NCBI GenBank assembly: GCA_028583415.1
Contig: CM053276.1
Location: 59,439,510 to 59,503,509 of the forward strand
Direction of reading: 5' to 3'
DNA from: Protea cynaroides
Taxonomy: Eukaryota; Streptophyta; Magnoliopsida; Proteales; Proteaceae
DNA length: 64,000 nucleotides
In this document: positions 31,897 to 45,600 of the stretch, one piece after another
Layout: every line of letters starts with the position of its first letter
Position numbering within the stretch: the first letter of the stretch is position 1
The notes under the pieces: model-generated
What the model was told of the DNA's origin: nothing
The model's input: the letters and a program-made list of their open reading frames with translations, nothing else
Database searches by the model: none
Made by a program: the position numbers and the translations under genes

Positions 31897-33625
31897 TCAC
31901 TAGCCTACAATCAGTAGCCCTGGTGCCCCACACGATGTTCTGATCAGAATGGTGATTGGACAGCATGTCTAGCCAGTGACACTCCAATGAACACTACTGA
32001 CCCTTCCCCCTCATCACTCTATCTTAGCAGTACCTGACCCCTTACTGGCTAGGGTTGCATACAGAGGTAGTGCAACTAACCAAAGCCTACATGTCATCCG
32101 ATGTATCCCTCTCACCAAACTCAGTAGGAATCCTAGGCCATCCGTTTTGCCCCCCCCAAGATGTTGTCATCCCACTAAGGGTGAGTGACATACTCATCAA
32201 AAATCATATAGCAAGCCAGATCCAGTGGTCCTCGATCATTTCACCACTTCATACTAATTATCAGTCATATACATTCACACAACAATCATAATATAAATGC
32301 AAATGCATGCACAACACAATTATTGGATGACATGTTATCACAACAAGCATGTGGTGCAACAATTATATGTTAGAAACACTCCAAAATTAGTCAGGAGTTC
32401 TATTCCTTACCTAATATGACTTGTTTGGGATTGTTCCCACTAGAAAACACGTGTTTGCAAGGTGCTCTTATGCCTATACAAGGTGTAGGGTCATTAGTTA
32501 AAAGTCTTACTTAATACACTTGAATTTATATAAGTTTGGGCATTACCGATCGATATGTCAGTCACTACCATTGCCACTGGCTCATGGTTGGAAAAAAAAC
32601 CTAGACCTTCTGCCATTAGTCGGTCGATATACCAATGGGTACAGGGTATCAATCGTGACATCGTCCAGCTAACTCCCAAGACCCTTTCTGGGATGGGCCA
32701 GTCGCTATGCTGGTCCTTACAGTATAGTTTAGTGTATCGATCGCCTCTTCCCCAAAGACCACTTTTCTGTTTAGTATTTAGGATTTCTTCTTATGATTCA
32801 ATCCCTTCCTTGCTAGCATAATGTGGTCTGGTGGTGGGGTGACTCTTAAGTCTATATACTATCCAACAAGTGTGAAACCAATGGTTCAAACTAGGTCATT
32901 CATTAGAAAGAGATGTTCCCCCCTTCCAACCACTTACACTAACTCTGGCATTAGAGAACAATGAATTTTTGTCACATTGGGTTTATATCTTTCCCTAGAA
33001 CACTAAGGTTTTGAGTTAGAGTTTACAATAGTTTATGATTTTACCGAAAAGCCATGATAGTTTACCAACACAAGTGCTGCAAGGCTCTACTTTCTTCTTT
33101 TCCTTCCTTCATCTTGAGAATGTGTCGGAACTATTAGGATTGATACATACTCAGAAGAGGGTAAAAGATAAGGTCTAAGGTCTCTTTGTTGGGGTCAAAC
33201 TATTTGAATGGGAACTCCTAGGAAGTTGCCAAATGGCAAGAGTTTGAGTTTAGGGAGACACTCCTTTCCTTTTCCAACTCCAAAGTAGTTAGGATAGGTG
33301 TGGTCCCCTCCTAGATTCGTCTATGGGTTCGAGGAATATTTTAAACAGTCTCCTAAAATGAACCAACTATTTATTTCAAGATTAGGTCAATTTTTGGCGT
33401 TATAGGTTGATGATACCGGTCTTTGAACTATTGGGATTCCCCACGAGCTCCCCCTTAAAGCTACATATCATATAATATATAGTTAGTTAGGAATCTAATG
33501 ATTCTAAAAGGGGTACCTGTCACGTTGGTCCTTGGGCTGGCATTGTGTCTGGTTCGACTACGATGAAAAACCCTGGCATGAAAGAAAATCCGAGTTAGGC
33601 CAGGTTTTTGGGTGCTAGTTTTACA
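31897..33625 (-). repeat. E4 3' LTR, second part
   Basis: It begins with the second TCACT and aligns with 49536-51308. It ends GGGTGCTAGTTTTACA at 33625, followed on plus by ACTCCACCCCCCTT, the complement of the E4 polypurine tract (33626-33640). No reading frame here is gene-like. Confidence 0.9.
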
Positions 33626-33640
33626 ACTCCACCCCCCTTA
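33626..33640 (-). other. E4 polypurine tract
   Basis: On minus the sequence before the LTR reads AAGGGGGGTGGAGT, the same layout as in E1-E3. Confidence 0.75.
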
Positions 33641-36600
33641 AAAGAATTGCATCCCCGAAATTCCTACTTACCCGATGTTTCGAACAAGTGAGGATATCTT
33701 CTTTTTATAGACTCCTCTTCTTCCCATGATAGGTCTTCCACTTGCTGATTCCTCCACATGACTTTGATGTAGTGAACATTTTAATTCTTTAAGTGTTAAA
33801 CCTTCCTGTTCAATATCATTTAAGGTTCAAGTTCCATTGTCAAGTCCTCATTTAGCTAAGGAGGATCAGCTTCCAGTACGACGGATGGGTCTTGTATATA
33901 CTTCTTCAACATTGATATGTAGAATACGTCGTCCACGTCGGCTAATGATGGCAGTAATGCTAATTGGTAAGCTACACTTCCATATCTCTTCAGAATCTCA
34001 TAGGGTCCTATGTACCTAAGACTCAGCTTTTCCTTATCAAAGCGTTTTAACCCTCTAAAAGGTGAAATCTTTAGGAATACCTTGTCTCCTACAACGTTTT
34101 TGATGTCCTTTCTCCTGACATCTGAGTAACTCTTTTGTCGAGCTTCGGCTGCTTTGATCCTTTCTTTTATTATGTCCACTTCTTGGCATGTTTCTTGGAT
34201 AAAGTCTGGTCCAATTATTCTTCTTTTGCCAACTTCTTCCCATTATAGTAAAGTTCTGCATCTCCATCCATACAAAGCTTCATATGGAGCCATGCTAATG
34301 TTGGCTTGGTAACTATTGTTATCTGCGAACTCCATTAAGGATATTTTTCGTCCCATGCTCCTTTGAAGTCTATTGCATAAGCACAGAGCATATCTTTTAG
34401 GATTTGAATTGTTCTCTCTAATTGACCATCTATTTACGGATGAAAGGCTATGCTAAATAGCAACCCTGTGCCCATAGCTTATTGTAAACTCTCCCAAAAT
34501 TGGGATGTGAACTGAGGATCCCTATCTGACACGATGTTTTGAGGCACACCACATAGACAAATTACCTGATTGGCATACAGTCTAGCTAGTCTATCCAGCA
34601 TATATTAGGGTCGAATTGCTATAAATCTTACTATTTTTGTGAGTCTATCAACAATTACCCAAACAACATTTACATATCTAGTTATCAAGGGTAAGTCTGT
34701 GACAAAATCCATGGTGATGCAGTCCCATTTTCACTCGGATGCCAGTAGCGATTGAAGTAATTCGGATGGTTTCTGTCGAATTGCCTTTACTTGTTGGCAT
34801 GTTAAACATTTATAAGCATAGTCTGCTACATCAGCCTTCATTCTTCTCTACCAAATTGATTTTCTTAAACCGTGATACATCTTGGTACTACCAAGATGGG
34901 CTGAATGGGGAGCATTATGAGCCTCCCTAAGGATTCATTCCTTGATATGGCTGTTGAAGGAATATAAAGTCTACTTAGAACCTAAGTAACCCATCTGGAG
35001 AAAATATGAAATCAGGGTCTGACTTTCCTCTTTGTAGGTCTTCTCTTAGAGTTCAGAGGTAAAGGTCCGTAGGTAGTTTCCTTTATCACTTCAACGACCA
35101 GATCAGCTTTTATCTATAGTCATAAATAGGCTTGCAAGTCCATAAATTACTTGGTTTCCTAAGGATTCCTATGATAGATCCAGTGCATCTGGGGCTTCTC
35201 CCTTTGTTGTTAGAAGTAAACCCAGTTTAATTCTGTATTCAGACCTTGTCAAACTCTTCTTGCTTAGTGCATCGGCTACTACATTAACTTTTTTAGGGTG
35301 GTATGAGATTTTATAGTCATAATCTTTCAGCAATTCTACTCACCTTTGCTATCTCATATTTAAGTCCTTATGTGTAAACAAGTATGTGAAGCTCTTGTGA
35401 TCAGACTTAATTTAAAACTTCTCTCCATATAAGTAGTGTCTACATGCTTTGAGAGCAAATACGACTGCTGCCAACTCCAAGTCAAGCGTCGAGTAGTTCT
35501 CCTCGTATTTCTTCAGTTGTCTTTAGGCATATGCTACGATTTGTTCTCCTTACATGAGTATACACCCTAGGCCGAGTTTAGAAGCATCCATATACAAGGT
35601 GAATGTCTCTCCTGATCTTGGAATCATAAATATAGGGGCTGAGACTAATCTCTCCTTTAAGGTTTGAGAGCTCCTTTTACACTGGTCTAACTAGATGAAT
35701 CTTTCTCCCTTCTTGGTTAATTTAGTCAGTGGCATGACAATTCTGGAGTAGTCTGCCACTAATCTACAGCATTACCCTGCTAAACCTAAGAAACTTCAGA
35801 TTTCATTGATCATTCTAAGTGCTTCCCAGTTGGTAATGGCTTCAATCTTGTTGGGGTCTCTTTAATCCCTTCTGTTGACACTACGTGGCCTAAGAATGCC
35901 ACTTCATTCAGCCAAAAATCACACTTCTTGAATTTGGAGTAAAGTGTCCTCTCCTATAGTCTTTGCAACACCTATCGTAAGTGTACCTTATGCTCTTCTA
36001 TGTTCTTGGAGTATATCAATATGTCATCAATGAACATAATCATTGAAGTGTCCAGCATGTCATGAAATTCTTGGTTCATAAGCTCCATGAACGAGGTAGG
36101 AGCATTAATCAATCTGAAAAACATGACTAGAAATTCATAGTGTCCATATCTAGTCTGGAAGGTCGTTTTAGGTATGTCACTCTTCTTTAGCCTCAGTTGG
36201 TGGTATCCTGATCAAATATTAATCTTGAAAAATACTGCAATGCTTATAGTTGATCGAACAAGTCATCTATGCGTGGCAGTGGATATTGGTTCTTGATAAT
36301 GAGCTTGTTTAATTCTCTGTAATCGATGTAAAGACATATGCTGCCATCCTTTTTTTTTTACAAATAATACTAGTGCACCCCAAGGAAAAATACTAGGCCT
36401 TATGAAACCTTTATCCAGTAATTCTTGCAGTTGTACCTTCAACTCCTTGAGTTTTGTAGGCACCATTCTATAGGGAGCCTTCGATACTGGTGCTGTGCCA
36501 GTTAACAAGTCTATCACAAACTCGATTACTCATTCTAGTGGTAACCCTAGTAGATCCTCTATAATTACATCTAGAAATTCCTTCACTACCTCCAAGTCTT

Positions 36601-37055
36601 TCAGATGGGGCCGTTCGACTGTCGTATCTAGGACTGACACCAGGAATCCCAGAACTTTGTTCTGTAGGCATTTAATTGCCTTGAGCGCTGAAAGAAACTG
36701 TTTCCTCTTCTTTGCTCTCTTTTCTCCCTTGAACTTGAACATATCGCCATTCTCATCTTCAAATATCAACGAGGCTTGCTCCATGTTGTGACAACCAGTT
36801 TATGGCTAAGATTGCGTCAAAGTTCAACATCTCTAACTGAATTAGGTTTGCGTCCAGATTTCTACCCTCAACTATGACTGGACATGGTCCATGGTATCAA
36901 AGTACTACTTTCACCAAGGAGTGATCGCACTATCAACGTCTCTAGGGTTTTAATATCACCTCCTATCTTTTCCCCAAAAGATGGAGAGATAAATGAATGG
37001 GTTGCTCCTGAATCGAAAAGCACCCTAGCTGGTTTCCCCTCTATATTAACAGTAC
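33641..37055 (-). pseudogene. E4 pol remnant: protease to chromodomain
   Basis: Read on minus. The protease begins right after the mini-intron, with a GKPARVLFDSGA-type segment near 37035-37000. The RT N-terminal part follows (KAPYRMVPTKLKELKVQLQE, 36480-36420) with VLFVKKK, then catalytic VFIDD-type sequence near 36035-36010 (MFIDDILIYS). RNase H with YLYGEKF lies near 35440-35400, integrase across about 35000-34000, then GPY/F RYIGPYEILKRYG (34020-33985) and a chromodomain tail with SWEEEE and YPHLFE (33740-33665). Many TAG/TAA stops stand where relatives have Gln or Trp. It is an older, more divergent relative of E1-E3. Confidence 0.88.
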
Positions 37056-37121
37056 CTAATTACATTACCATGTTTTAGATGCATGCTCATATGGTCAAAA
37101 TAACTAGTCTTAGAAGCGTAC
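37056..37121 (-). other. E4 candidate gag-pro mini-intron (66 nt)
   Basis: On minus the borders are AACAG|GTACGC and ATTAG|GTACTG, both canonical. The Gag frame runs into it and ends at TGA near 37089-37087. Omitting it puts Gag in frame with the protease segment carrying LFDSGA. E4 belongs to a clearly different LTR family from E1-E3, so the intron is older than their split. Confidence 0.65.
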
Positions 37122-38400
37122 CTGTTACCACCTCTGGTGATGCTTCAGCTTCCCATTGAGACACTGCATAGACCTTCCCAGGTTGTATTGCTTTGAGCAG
37201 ACGGGGACAATTCCTAGCATAATGTCTCATTTGCTCACAATTAAAGCACTTTATATTTACAAGCACTAGGGCTGCAGGGCGATTGTCTGCAAATGCGGCT
37301 TTGGATGCTACTGGTTTGGCTACTGTGTAATTCATCTTAAAGGTCTTGTTCGTCGCACGACCACTGGCAAAGTTTGCTGACCTCTTGTTACCTCCCTTTT
37401 GGGTGAAGTAACTATATCTCAGACTGGATTCAATAACTTTGGCCATTTCGACAGCCTCTAAGTAAACCTCATTTCCAAGGGCGTCCACTATAGCTATTAT
37501 GTTGCCCCTCAGACATTTGGTAAACCTTCGAGCTTTGGTAGATTCCTCCATTATGCTCAGTGGAGCAAAATAGAAAAGCTCATCGAACTTGATATTCATC
37601 CACTGTTTCCTACCCTTGCGACACAATGAGGTATTCCACCTCCATCCTGTCCTTAAAGCTTTTAAGGAAGTATTTATCAAAGAAAGCTTCTTTGAAGATT
37701 TTCCAAGTGATTTGAGGATGCTTTGCCATTAGATATGGCATAGTGGATTACCACCATGTGTTAGGTTCTCCCTCCAGAATATAAGTTATGCATAGAATCT
37801 TCTCCTCCTCAGTGCATACAGTCATTCATAGGGTCTTCTCTATGGACTTAATCTATATGGCTGGCTAAAATATATTGGTCCCAACTCCCGTGAACTTCAG
37901 AGGTTTCATCTTCATGAACCTCTCAATGGTTCGAAACTGATCATAGTACGGTGCCAGAGGAATCGATGGCAGATTCTGATTTGCCACTACATTCTGATTG
38001 AGTCCAGTGGGCGCTCCATATTGTCCTATAGTCGGACCAACTCGATTTATGGGGTTCCCTCAAGGTAGTGGCACATTATTGTTCTTGTTACCTTGTTGTC
38101 CACCTATCTTTGGTGCAAGCACTGGGGTCAGAAGGGTTCTCAAATCCTTAAAGAACTTTCGCTGATTTTCCTCGACTGCTCTTGTTCCTGACTCACTGTA
38201 AGAGCCACAATTCATATGATGGCAGGGAGGTTTTCAGGGGTAACCTCAGGTGGTAGCACAATCGTCTATATTTGAGATGGCCCTCACACATTGGTGGTGG
38301 GTTGAGTTCCATCCAGATTAGGCATTTCGGTCAACCTTTCTCCAGGCGAAAGATTTTCATCAACGCTTTCACAAGGGGTATTGGGTGTATGAGGGGCCAT
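37087..38400 (-). pseudogene. E4 gag remnant
   Basis: The minus-strand ATG at 38400 opens MAPHTPNTPCESVDENLSPG and soon meets a stop near 38286. Downstream, a long open stretch (37680-37087) contains the second half of Gag: FDELFYFAPLSIMEESTKAR, AVEMAKVIESS and a zinc knuckle IKCFNCEQMRHYARNCP (37260-37210; CX2CX4HX4C with a variant spacer). It ends in the mini-intron. Gag would form the particle. Stops and a frameshift near 37680 inactivate it. Confidence 0.85.
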
Positions 38401-39148
38401 TTCCACCTATTCAACTTCATAAATCGAGTGTCATTATGGTTAGCATCAAGTTCTACAGTAAATGATATAAATCAAGTAAATAGAACATTTACAAAAATGG
38501 CACTAAACACAGTCAAGAAGGAACTAGCAAAATTTCAAGAATTTATGTCATTTATCACTGGTCTATCAATGTATCTGGACTCGACTATTTTCGACCGGTA
38601 TTGCGTCCAATAAGTTTATTGGGATCTTTGGAGTTTGTCGATCGATGGGTCGATCGTTATTATATCATATGCCATTTCGATGGGCTACTTTCAAAATGTT
38701 AACACTCACCCTATCGATCGATGTGCCAGACTATACCCCACTTCGGGATTCGCAACCGGCTAGGGAATCTTTACCTAATATAACCTAGTGCAAAAATTCC
38801 TTCCTTGTTTCTCACCACAACCTTTACTCTAAGTAGTAGAGAATTCCACTTCCACCTCTGGAAACCTGGGTTTCGCCTCAGAGAACTTCTTCCATCAACG
38901 AGTCCTCTCCTAACTCTCTTCATCATGGATCCAAGGTATGAACTCAATCTCTTTAGCTTGGAATTTAAATTCTAGGGTTAAGAGGAATATCACAAAATTT
39001 CTTCTGAGCTTTCTCTTAGAAAAATGTTTGCTCAAGCTTGGTCAACATTGTGTGCTATCCTTGTAGGCCATCCTGCCCAAGGAAATCTACCGTGAGCTAA
39101 TCACGGTGTGATACTGCATTGACTTTTGATGCATTGTGGTTCATTTTC
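38401..39148. other. E4 leader, non-coding, with aORF-side splice-like sites
   Basis: This lies between gag and the aORF remnant. No gene-length frame is convincing. On plus, ATGGATCCAAG|GTATGAAC (exon end 38935) and CCTTGTAG|GCC (38936-39066 as a 131-nt intron) look like a donor and acceptor ahead of the aORF remnant. The region upstream of them has no GGGTCGA boxes like those of E2 and E3; instead it carries ATCGATCGATGG-like repeats (38638-38730). Confidence 0.35.
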
Positions 39149-39271
39149 TTGGAGGCTCAACAAACATTCTCAAGGATTGAATACAAATTCATCGAATATG
39201 GGCGACGTCTTTTGTTTAACAAGTTAGAACGGTTTGACATCCGAGCTACCTTCAATGCTATGGGATTATGA
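39149..39271 (+). pseudogene. E4 antisense ORF remnant (cut by E6)
   Basis: The frame LEAQQTFSRIEYKFIEYGRR, then a helix-like stretch with RFDIRATFNAMGL, ends at TGA 39269-39271. The pattern F-S-x-x-E-x-x-x-x-Y matches the start of the aORF in E3 (FRSNEAEARYADY) and the plant Transposase_32 family. It is on plus, opposite to E4, and in the right place between gag and primer site. E6 cuts the element 16 bases later. The rest of the aORF is not found on the far side of E6. Confidence 0.45.
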
Positions 39272-39287
39272 AGCGTGGTATGGTAGG

Positions 39288-40473
39288 TGATGAACACATT
39301 TTATGTGTGAATTTAAGGCATAAAATATACATCTATTATTCTATTTATGATGCTTCTCGGGTATTTAATGTTGATTTTATGTTTGTTGGGTGTAGGTAAC
39401 AAGAAAGGAGAAATTTGAGCTTAAAAATATCATTTTATGAATTTTTGGTGATCCTGTCCAGTTAACTCACCCAATCAACTCAGCAGCCGGGCATAAGATG
39501 AATTTTATGAGGAGAGCCACGAATTTTGTATATAAGATCAGCCTTGGACCAAGTCAAAGAATAGCCCAATCTCATGTGAAAGATTCCATTCTCTTGAGAA
39601 AATATTCCTTAGTTATTTGGAATCAAATTTACAAGATTGGCATGGCATGGAAGAATGGAAAGCTCCAATCGATTATGGAAGTTTTCAAAAAGAGATAATG
39701 ATGCTAAAGATATGATGAGTTGGTGCAAGATTTTTTCTACTCAAGAATCGTCCATATACAATGAACCTACAAGATTGGAATTCGGTTACCAAAATTATCT
39801 CCACAAAATCTCTTGTAATTCAATTGTAAAGATTGATTGTGATCTTTACTCTCTTGTATATATATGTGATGCTCAGCAATAGAAAATCATCCAAGAATTC
39901 TATTATGAGTTTTTTCTTAGTTTTGAGAATTTGTGAGAGAGTTTGAGATTCTTAGTTTTTTTTTTTTTCAAGTTGTGTTCTTCTTGCTTAAGTTTATTTT
40001 TATTTATTTATTTATTTGTTTTTAGTTTTAATTTCAGATTTAGAACCCTGTAGTAGGGTAGATAAATATAGGTTGTACCCCATTACTAATTTAATTTAGG
40101 GGAGAAGGCTCCCTTTGTAATCGTTTGCACATCGCCTTGGAGTGACAACAAGACGACGAGCAACGACAGAGAAATCTTCTATCGAGATAAGTTTTTCTTA
40201 TATTCTTTTACTTTTAATTTCGTTTCTTTCTTGCAATAAATTTGTGTTACTTTATGGTTAGTGGTTTCATAAATTTTCGTACCGTTATGAATGGTTATTA
40301 TTATTTTTATTGCTTGATTAATTTTTATTTAAAGTGATTAGGGTGTTAATTCAATCATATCCCTTTGGTACGCTTTGCCTTATTTGAGTTAGGATAATAG
40401 CGATTCCTCCCTGAGATCGACCCGTTACTGCACGATACCGTGCACTTGCGGTTACATACATATTTAATTCACA
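39288..40473 (+). repeat. E6 5' LTR
   Basis: It runs from TGATGAACAC to TTAATTCACA. It has a T-rich patch at 39957-39970 and (TTTA)n at 40000-40015. It matches 47230-48416 across its length with scattered single-base changes. Confidence 0.96.
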
Positions 40474-40482
40474 TCAAGTTTT

Positions 40483-40500
40483 TGGTGCCGTTGCCAGGGA
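40483..40500 (+). other. E6 primer-binding site (tRNA-Asp)
   Basis: TGGTGCCGTTGCCAGGGA matches the complement of plant tRNA-Asp (TGGCGCCGTTGCCGGGGA) with two C/G-to-T/A type changes. It starts nine bases after the LTR, as in Athila relatives. Confidence 0.88.
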
Positions 40501-40984
40501 GGCAAGCCGTTATTTTTCCTATTTTAAATAGTTCAAAGTGATTTAAAAAAATGCAAAAAAAAAAAAATTTCATTGAATTCTAAGTGATTTTAAAAAAAAA
40601 AGGAAAAGAAAAATGCAAAAGTTTATTGGTTTTTATGCCTTTCTTTGCACCTCCGATCCGTTAGGTTGGAACAGTACAATCGACGGTCCAATTCTGACCA
40701 TGATATGGTGTTAAGGGATGCTGGCTATCGAATTATCAAGAGGAATAACGACCAATAGCTTCGGCGGTAACGGTGTTGTTTCTCAAGGTAATTGCGGATA
40801 TGATCGGTCTCTAAGCCATTGATCGTCAGGAGGTTTGCATTGACCCCGATTCGAAAAAATCCAGCTTTTCGCATCGAATTTAGAGAAAAAAGAAAAAAAA
40901 CAATTATCATTTGAAACAGTTTTGTGCATGAGTGTATGGACTCGTGATGCTAGCAATCGTCTAGTAAGAGTCCCATCATTTACA

Positions 40985-42660
40985 ATGGCTGAACCAAAGA
41001 TGACACTTAAGGATAGATTTTACCCTGCTAGGGCAGCACAACCTTCATGTATTCAATTGCCGGCTGCTACAGGCAACAACTATGAATTGAAAACTCAATT
41101 CATTACCATGCTTCCTCATTTTCATGGGTTATCTTCAGAGGATGCATACTTGTTCCTCTGTGAGTATGAGGAGGTGTGTGCCCTCATTAAAATGCAATAG
41201 CTCAGTGATGATGCTGTCAAATTGAGGTGCATCACTTTTTCACTCAAGGATGGAGCTAAAAAGCTTTATGGTCTTCCCACAAATTTCATTACATCCTGGG
41301 AAAAATTATTGTGTTATTCCTTAAAAAGTTTTTTCCTCTTCACAAGACAAATAAACTTCGAGGGGATATAATGCGGTTCAAACAAGAGTCAAATGAGTCT
41401 TTTTCAAGACTCATGGAAAGGTTCCAAGGTCTACTCCAAGAGTGCCCTCACCATGGTATTGAAATATGGCAGCTTTGTCAAATTATTTACGAGGGGATAG
41501 ACATTCCTACTAAGAAAATGCTTGAGTCTATGTGTCCTCAAGGATTCACTTCCTATGAGGATGCTAAAGATGCTTGGAACTTTTTGGCGGATCTCGCCGA
41601 AAAAACAAGAGAGTGGGAGTCTGTGCAGGAGACAGATCGCACCCAAAAAGGTAAAGGTTATTTTGTCGATGGCATAGTAGCTAAGGAGGCACACTTAGAT
41701 AGCCTTATCAAAAGGATAGAAGCTTTAATTCCTAAAGACCCTATCCAAAAGCAAGTCCTAATGTGCAATTGGTGTCAAACTCCTGGACACACAGTAGAGG
41801 AATGTCCTTTACAGGGAAATTCTCAGAATGCTAATGTAAGTGCACTTTACAATCCGTATAGTAACACTTACAATCCAGGATGGAGAAATCTCCCAAATTT
41901 TTCTCTTGGAACCAAGGGAACCGTGTGGACCCATCCCAATTTCCAAATCAAAGTCCTCCCGGTCACACCAGGCCATATGCTCCCCCTAGACCCAATTTTG
42001 TTCCCCAAGGTAATTTTCAGCAACCCCCTGGGTTTTCTAACACGGGTAAGCCGGCCAGACTCAGTGAGTTAGAAAAGAATGTGCCAGCTCTAATGGCCGG
42101 GCATACCAGTATGGAGAGGACACTTACCCAATTGGTTACCCTAATGTGTGAAAAGAACAAGAGTATTCTGCCCAGCCAACCAGAGACCAACCCACGCCAT
42201 CACCCACAACCAAATAGGTCAAACCCTCAAGTGAATGGCATAGAGAATCAATCAGGGTCCTCCAAACAATGCAATGCAGTCCATGCATTACGGAGTGGCC
42301 AAGAGTACCTACGGGATGAAGCACCAAAGAACAAACCCACAGTTGTTCCCGTTTAATGTTCCCCAAATCTGAGGCAGCTATTGAGCCTCTTTCTTCAGGT
42401 TCGTCTGATGTACCTAAAAGACCCAAAGAGACCGTCCCGGACAGAGTTTTTACTCCACCAGCCCCATTCACTAATAGGTTGGTAAACCAAAAGAAGACTG
42501 CTTTAGTTGATAAAATTTTAGAGGTCTTCAAACAGGTAGAATTGAATATCCCACTTTTGGATGCAATTGACCAAATTCCTATTTATGCAAAATTCCTTAA
42601 AAACTTATGCACACAAATAGGATTAGTCAAATTCCTAAAAAGGTATTCTTGGCTGCACAT
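40985..42660 (+). pseudogene. E6 gag remnant
   Basis: It starts near ATG 40985 (MAEPKMTLKDRFYPARAAQP). The capsid-like core has LLPHFHGL-type sequence (MLPHFHGLSSEDAYLFLCEY), then FFPLHKTNKLRGDIMRFKQE and QLCQIIYEGI. The zinc knuckle CNWCQTPGHTVEECP lies at 41764-41808. A TAG stop at 41198 follows Met-Gln where a second Gln is expected, and frameshifts fall near 41300, 41880 and 42355. It would form the particle if intact. Its core is of the Athila type and differs from E1-E4. Confidence 0.88.
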
Positions 42661-45600
42661 TTAAGTTCCCTTCTGAACCATCCTGTGGCAGCCAAATACA
42701 AGGACCCTGGCTGTCCTACCATCTCTTGCATCATAGGCAACACTTTTATTGATCATGCTCTGCTAGACTTAGGTGCAAGTGTGAATCTTCTACCTTATCA
42801 TGTTTACCAACAATTAGGATTGGAAAAGTTGAAACCAACGTCCATCTCACTTCAACTAGCTGATCGCTCTGTAAAAACTCCTAAAGGAATGGTAGAGGAT
42901 GTTTTGTTAAAGGTAGGAGAATTTTTTTTTCCTGTGGATTTTATTGTTTTAGAAATACATCCTGTCTCCAATAGGGATCAAATCCCTATCATTTTAGGGA
43001 GGCCGTTTCTGGCTACAAGCAATGCACTGATAAATTGCAGGAACGGTCTCATGAAACTGTCATTTGGTAACCAAACTGTTGATTTAAATGTATTTAGGCT
43101 GGGTAAGCAACCGAATGAGGAAGTACATATGCTCCAAGAATTCCCTGACCATGTAGAGACCACTTTTGACATTGACTTTGACTCGAAATTCTCACAGTGT
43201 ATGGAAGAGTTGGGAGGAGTAGAGGATACTTTCTCATCAGAGGCATGGAGTATCCACACACCTGTGGAACCTCTAGGACCTCTATCCATTTTCAATCCCA
43301 ATCCCTCAATGGTTGAACCACCTAGCTTAGAATTAAAGGAGTTACCATCCACTTTGAAGTATGCCTTCCTAGGACCTGACCAGACTCTTCTTGTTATTAT
43401 TGCAACTGATTTGACTTTTAATCAGGAAGAAGAGTTAGTCAAACTCTTACAAAATCACAAGGAAGCCTTAGGTTGGACTGTGGCTGACATCAAAGGTATT
43501 AGTCCGTCTATTGTTTAGCATCATATACACCTTATGGAAGATACCAACTCCTCAAGGCAACCTCAGAGACGGGCAAATCCTGTGATGAAGGAAGCCATTA
43601 AGAAAGAGATTCTAAAGTGCTTAGCTCATGGGATCATATATCCCATATCTGACAATGAGTGGGTAAGTCCGGTACATGTGGTACCAAAGAAGTCAGGAGT
43701 CACTGTAGTTGCTAATGCTGACAATGAATTGATTCCAACCCGTATCCAAACAGGATGGAGAGTCTGCATAGACTACAGAAAGCTGAATACGGCAACGTGG
43801 AAGGATCACTTCCCTTTGCCTTTCATTGACCAAATGTTAGAGAGGTTGGTCGGACATGAATACTATTGCTTCTTAGATGGATACTCCGGTTACAATCAAA
43901 TCCCCATTGCCTTAGATGACCAACACAAGACCACTTTCACATGCCCCTACGGAACCTATGCCTACCGGCGCATGCCTTTTGGGCTATGCAATGCCCCTAC
44001 CAATTTTCAAAGGTGCATGATGAGCATCTTCTCAGATATGGTAGAACAATATTTAGAAGTGTTCATGGATGATTTTTCTGTGCATGGGTCTACTTTTTCT
44101 GATTGCCTACATAATCTTTCCTTAGTTCTTGTCAGGTGTACAGAGAAAGATTTAGTTTTAAATTGGGAGAAATGCCACTTCATGGTAAAACAGGGCATAG
44201 TGTTGGGTCACATCATTTCCAAAAATGGGATCATGGTTGACAGAGCCAAAGTAGAATTGATTGAAAAGCTACCTGTTCCCAAATCTGTTAAGGACATTCG
44301 CTCCTTTCTAGGGCATGCCGGTTTCTATCGGAGGTTCATTAAAGATTTTAGTCAAATTGCTCGTCCTCTCACCTCTTTGCTTGCTAAAGACCAGCTCTTT
44401 GATTTTAATGATGCCTGTCTTGAGAGTTTTTATCAACTCAAAAAGATTTTGACCACTGCCCCCGTTATTCAGGCACCCATATGGATAGAGCCCTTTGAGC
44501 TTATGTGTGATGCTTCTGATTTTGCATTAGGAGCTGTCCTTGGGCAACGGATCAATAAGTTACCCCATGTAATTTGTTATGCAAGTAGGACTTTAAACGA
44601 TGCACAGCTTAATTACACCACCACTGAAAAAAGGAATTCTTAGCTGTTGTATTCGCTTTAGAGAAATTTTGTGCCTACTTGATAGGATCCCATGTCATTG
44701 TGTATACGGATCATGCCGCTCTCAAGTATCTCTTGCAGAAAAAAGGATGCCAAAGCTCGTCTCATTAGATGGGTTTTTCTTTTACAAGAGTTTGACTTAG
44801 AGATTAGGGATAAACCAGGAATAAAAAATCTAGTTGCTTACTACTTATCCCAACCGCCTAATTCTTTTGACTGTTGATTCACCAGTCAACGAGTCTTTCC
44901 CAGATGAGCAGTTGTTTGTAGTATCTAGTGAGCCTTGGTTCACTGATATTGTAAATTACTTGGTAACGGGTGCGACCCCTTCCCATTGGTCCGCCCAGGA
45001 TAGGTATAGTTTCCATTCCCAAGTCAAGTACTATTTTTGGGACGATCCATATCTGTTCAAGACTTACCCTGATCAGATTATCAAAAGATGTGTACCTGAC
45101 CATGAACAGCAATCTGTGCTGTCTTATTGTCATGATCAGGCGTGTGGTGGCCACTTTGGGCCAAATAAGACTACGGCCAAGGTTTTACAGTCTGGATTCT
45201 ACTGGCCTAGTCTTTTTAAGGATGCATTTAATTATTGTAAGGCATGCCCTTCTTGTCAGTCTTTAGGCCGCATTACCAAGCGTAATATGATGCCACTAAA
45301 CCCAATTTTGGTGGTTGAAGTTTTTGATGTTTGGGGCATTGATTTTATGGGTGCGTTCCCAAAGTCTTTTGGGAATGAGTATATCTTGTTAGCTGTGGAC
45401 TACGTGTCCAAATGGATAGAAGCTGTTGCTACTAAGACCAATGACCACAAGGTAGTCATTAAATTTTTAAAGGAGAATATATTCTCCCGATTTGGTACCC
45501 CTCGAGCTATCATTAGCGATAGGGGAAATACTTCTGTAACAAACCATTTGAGGTCCTTGTTCGAAAATATGGTATTACCCATAAATTGGCAACCCCTTAC

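Noticed and set aside
39498..39698. 66-codon frame present in both LTRs of E6 (also 47439-47639)
   Set aside because: The two LTRs are near-identical recent duplicates, so conservation between them is not evidence of coding. No relative was recognised elsewhere.
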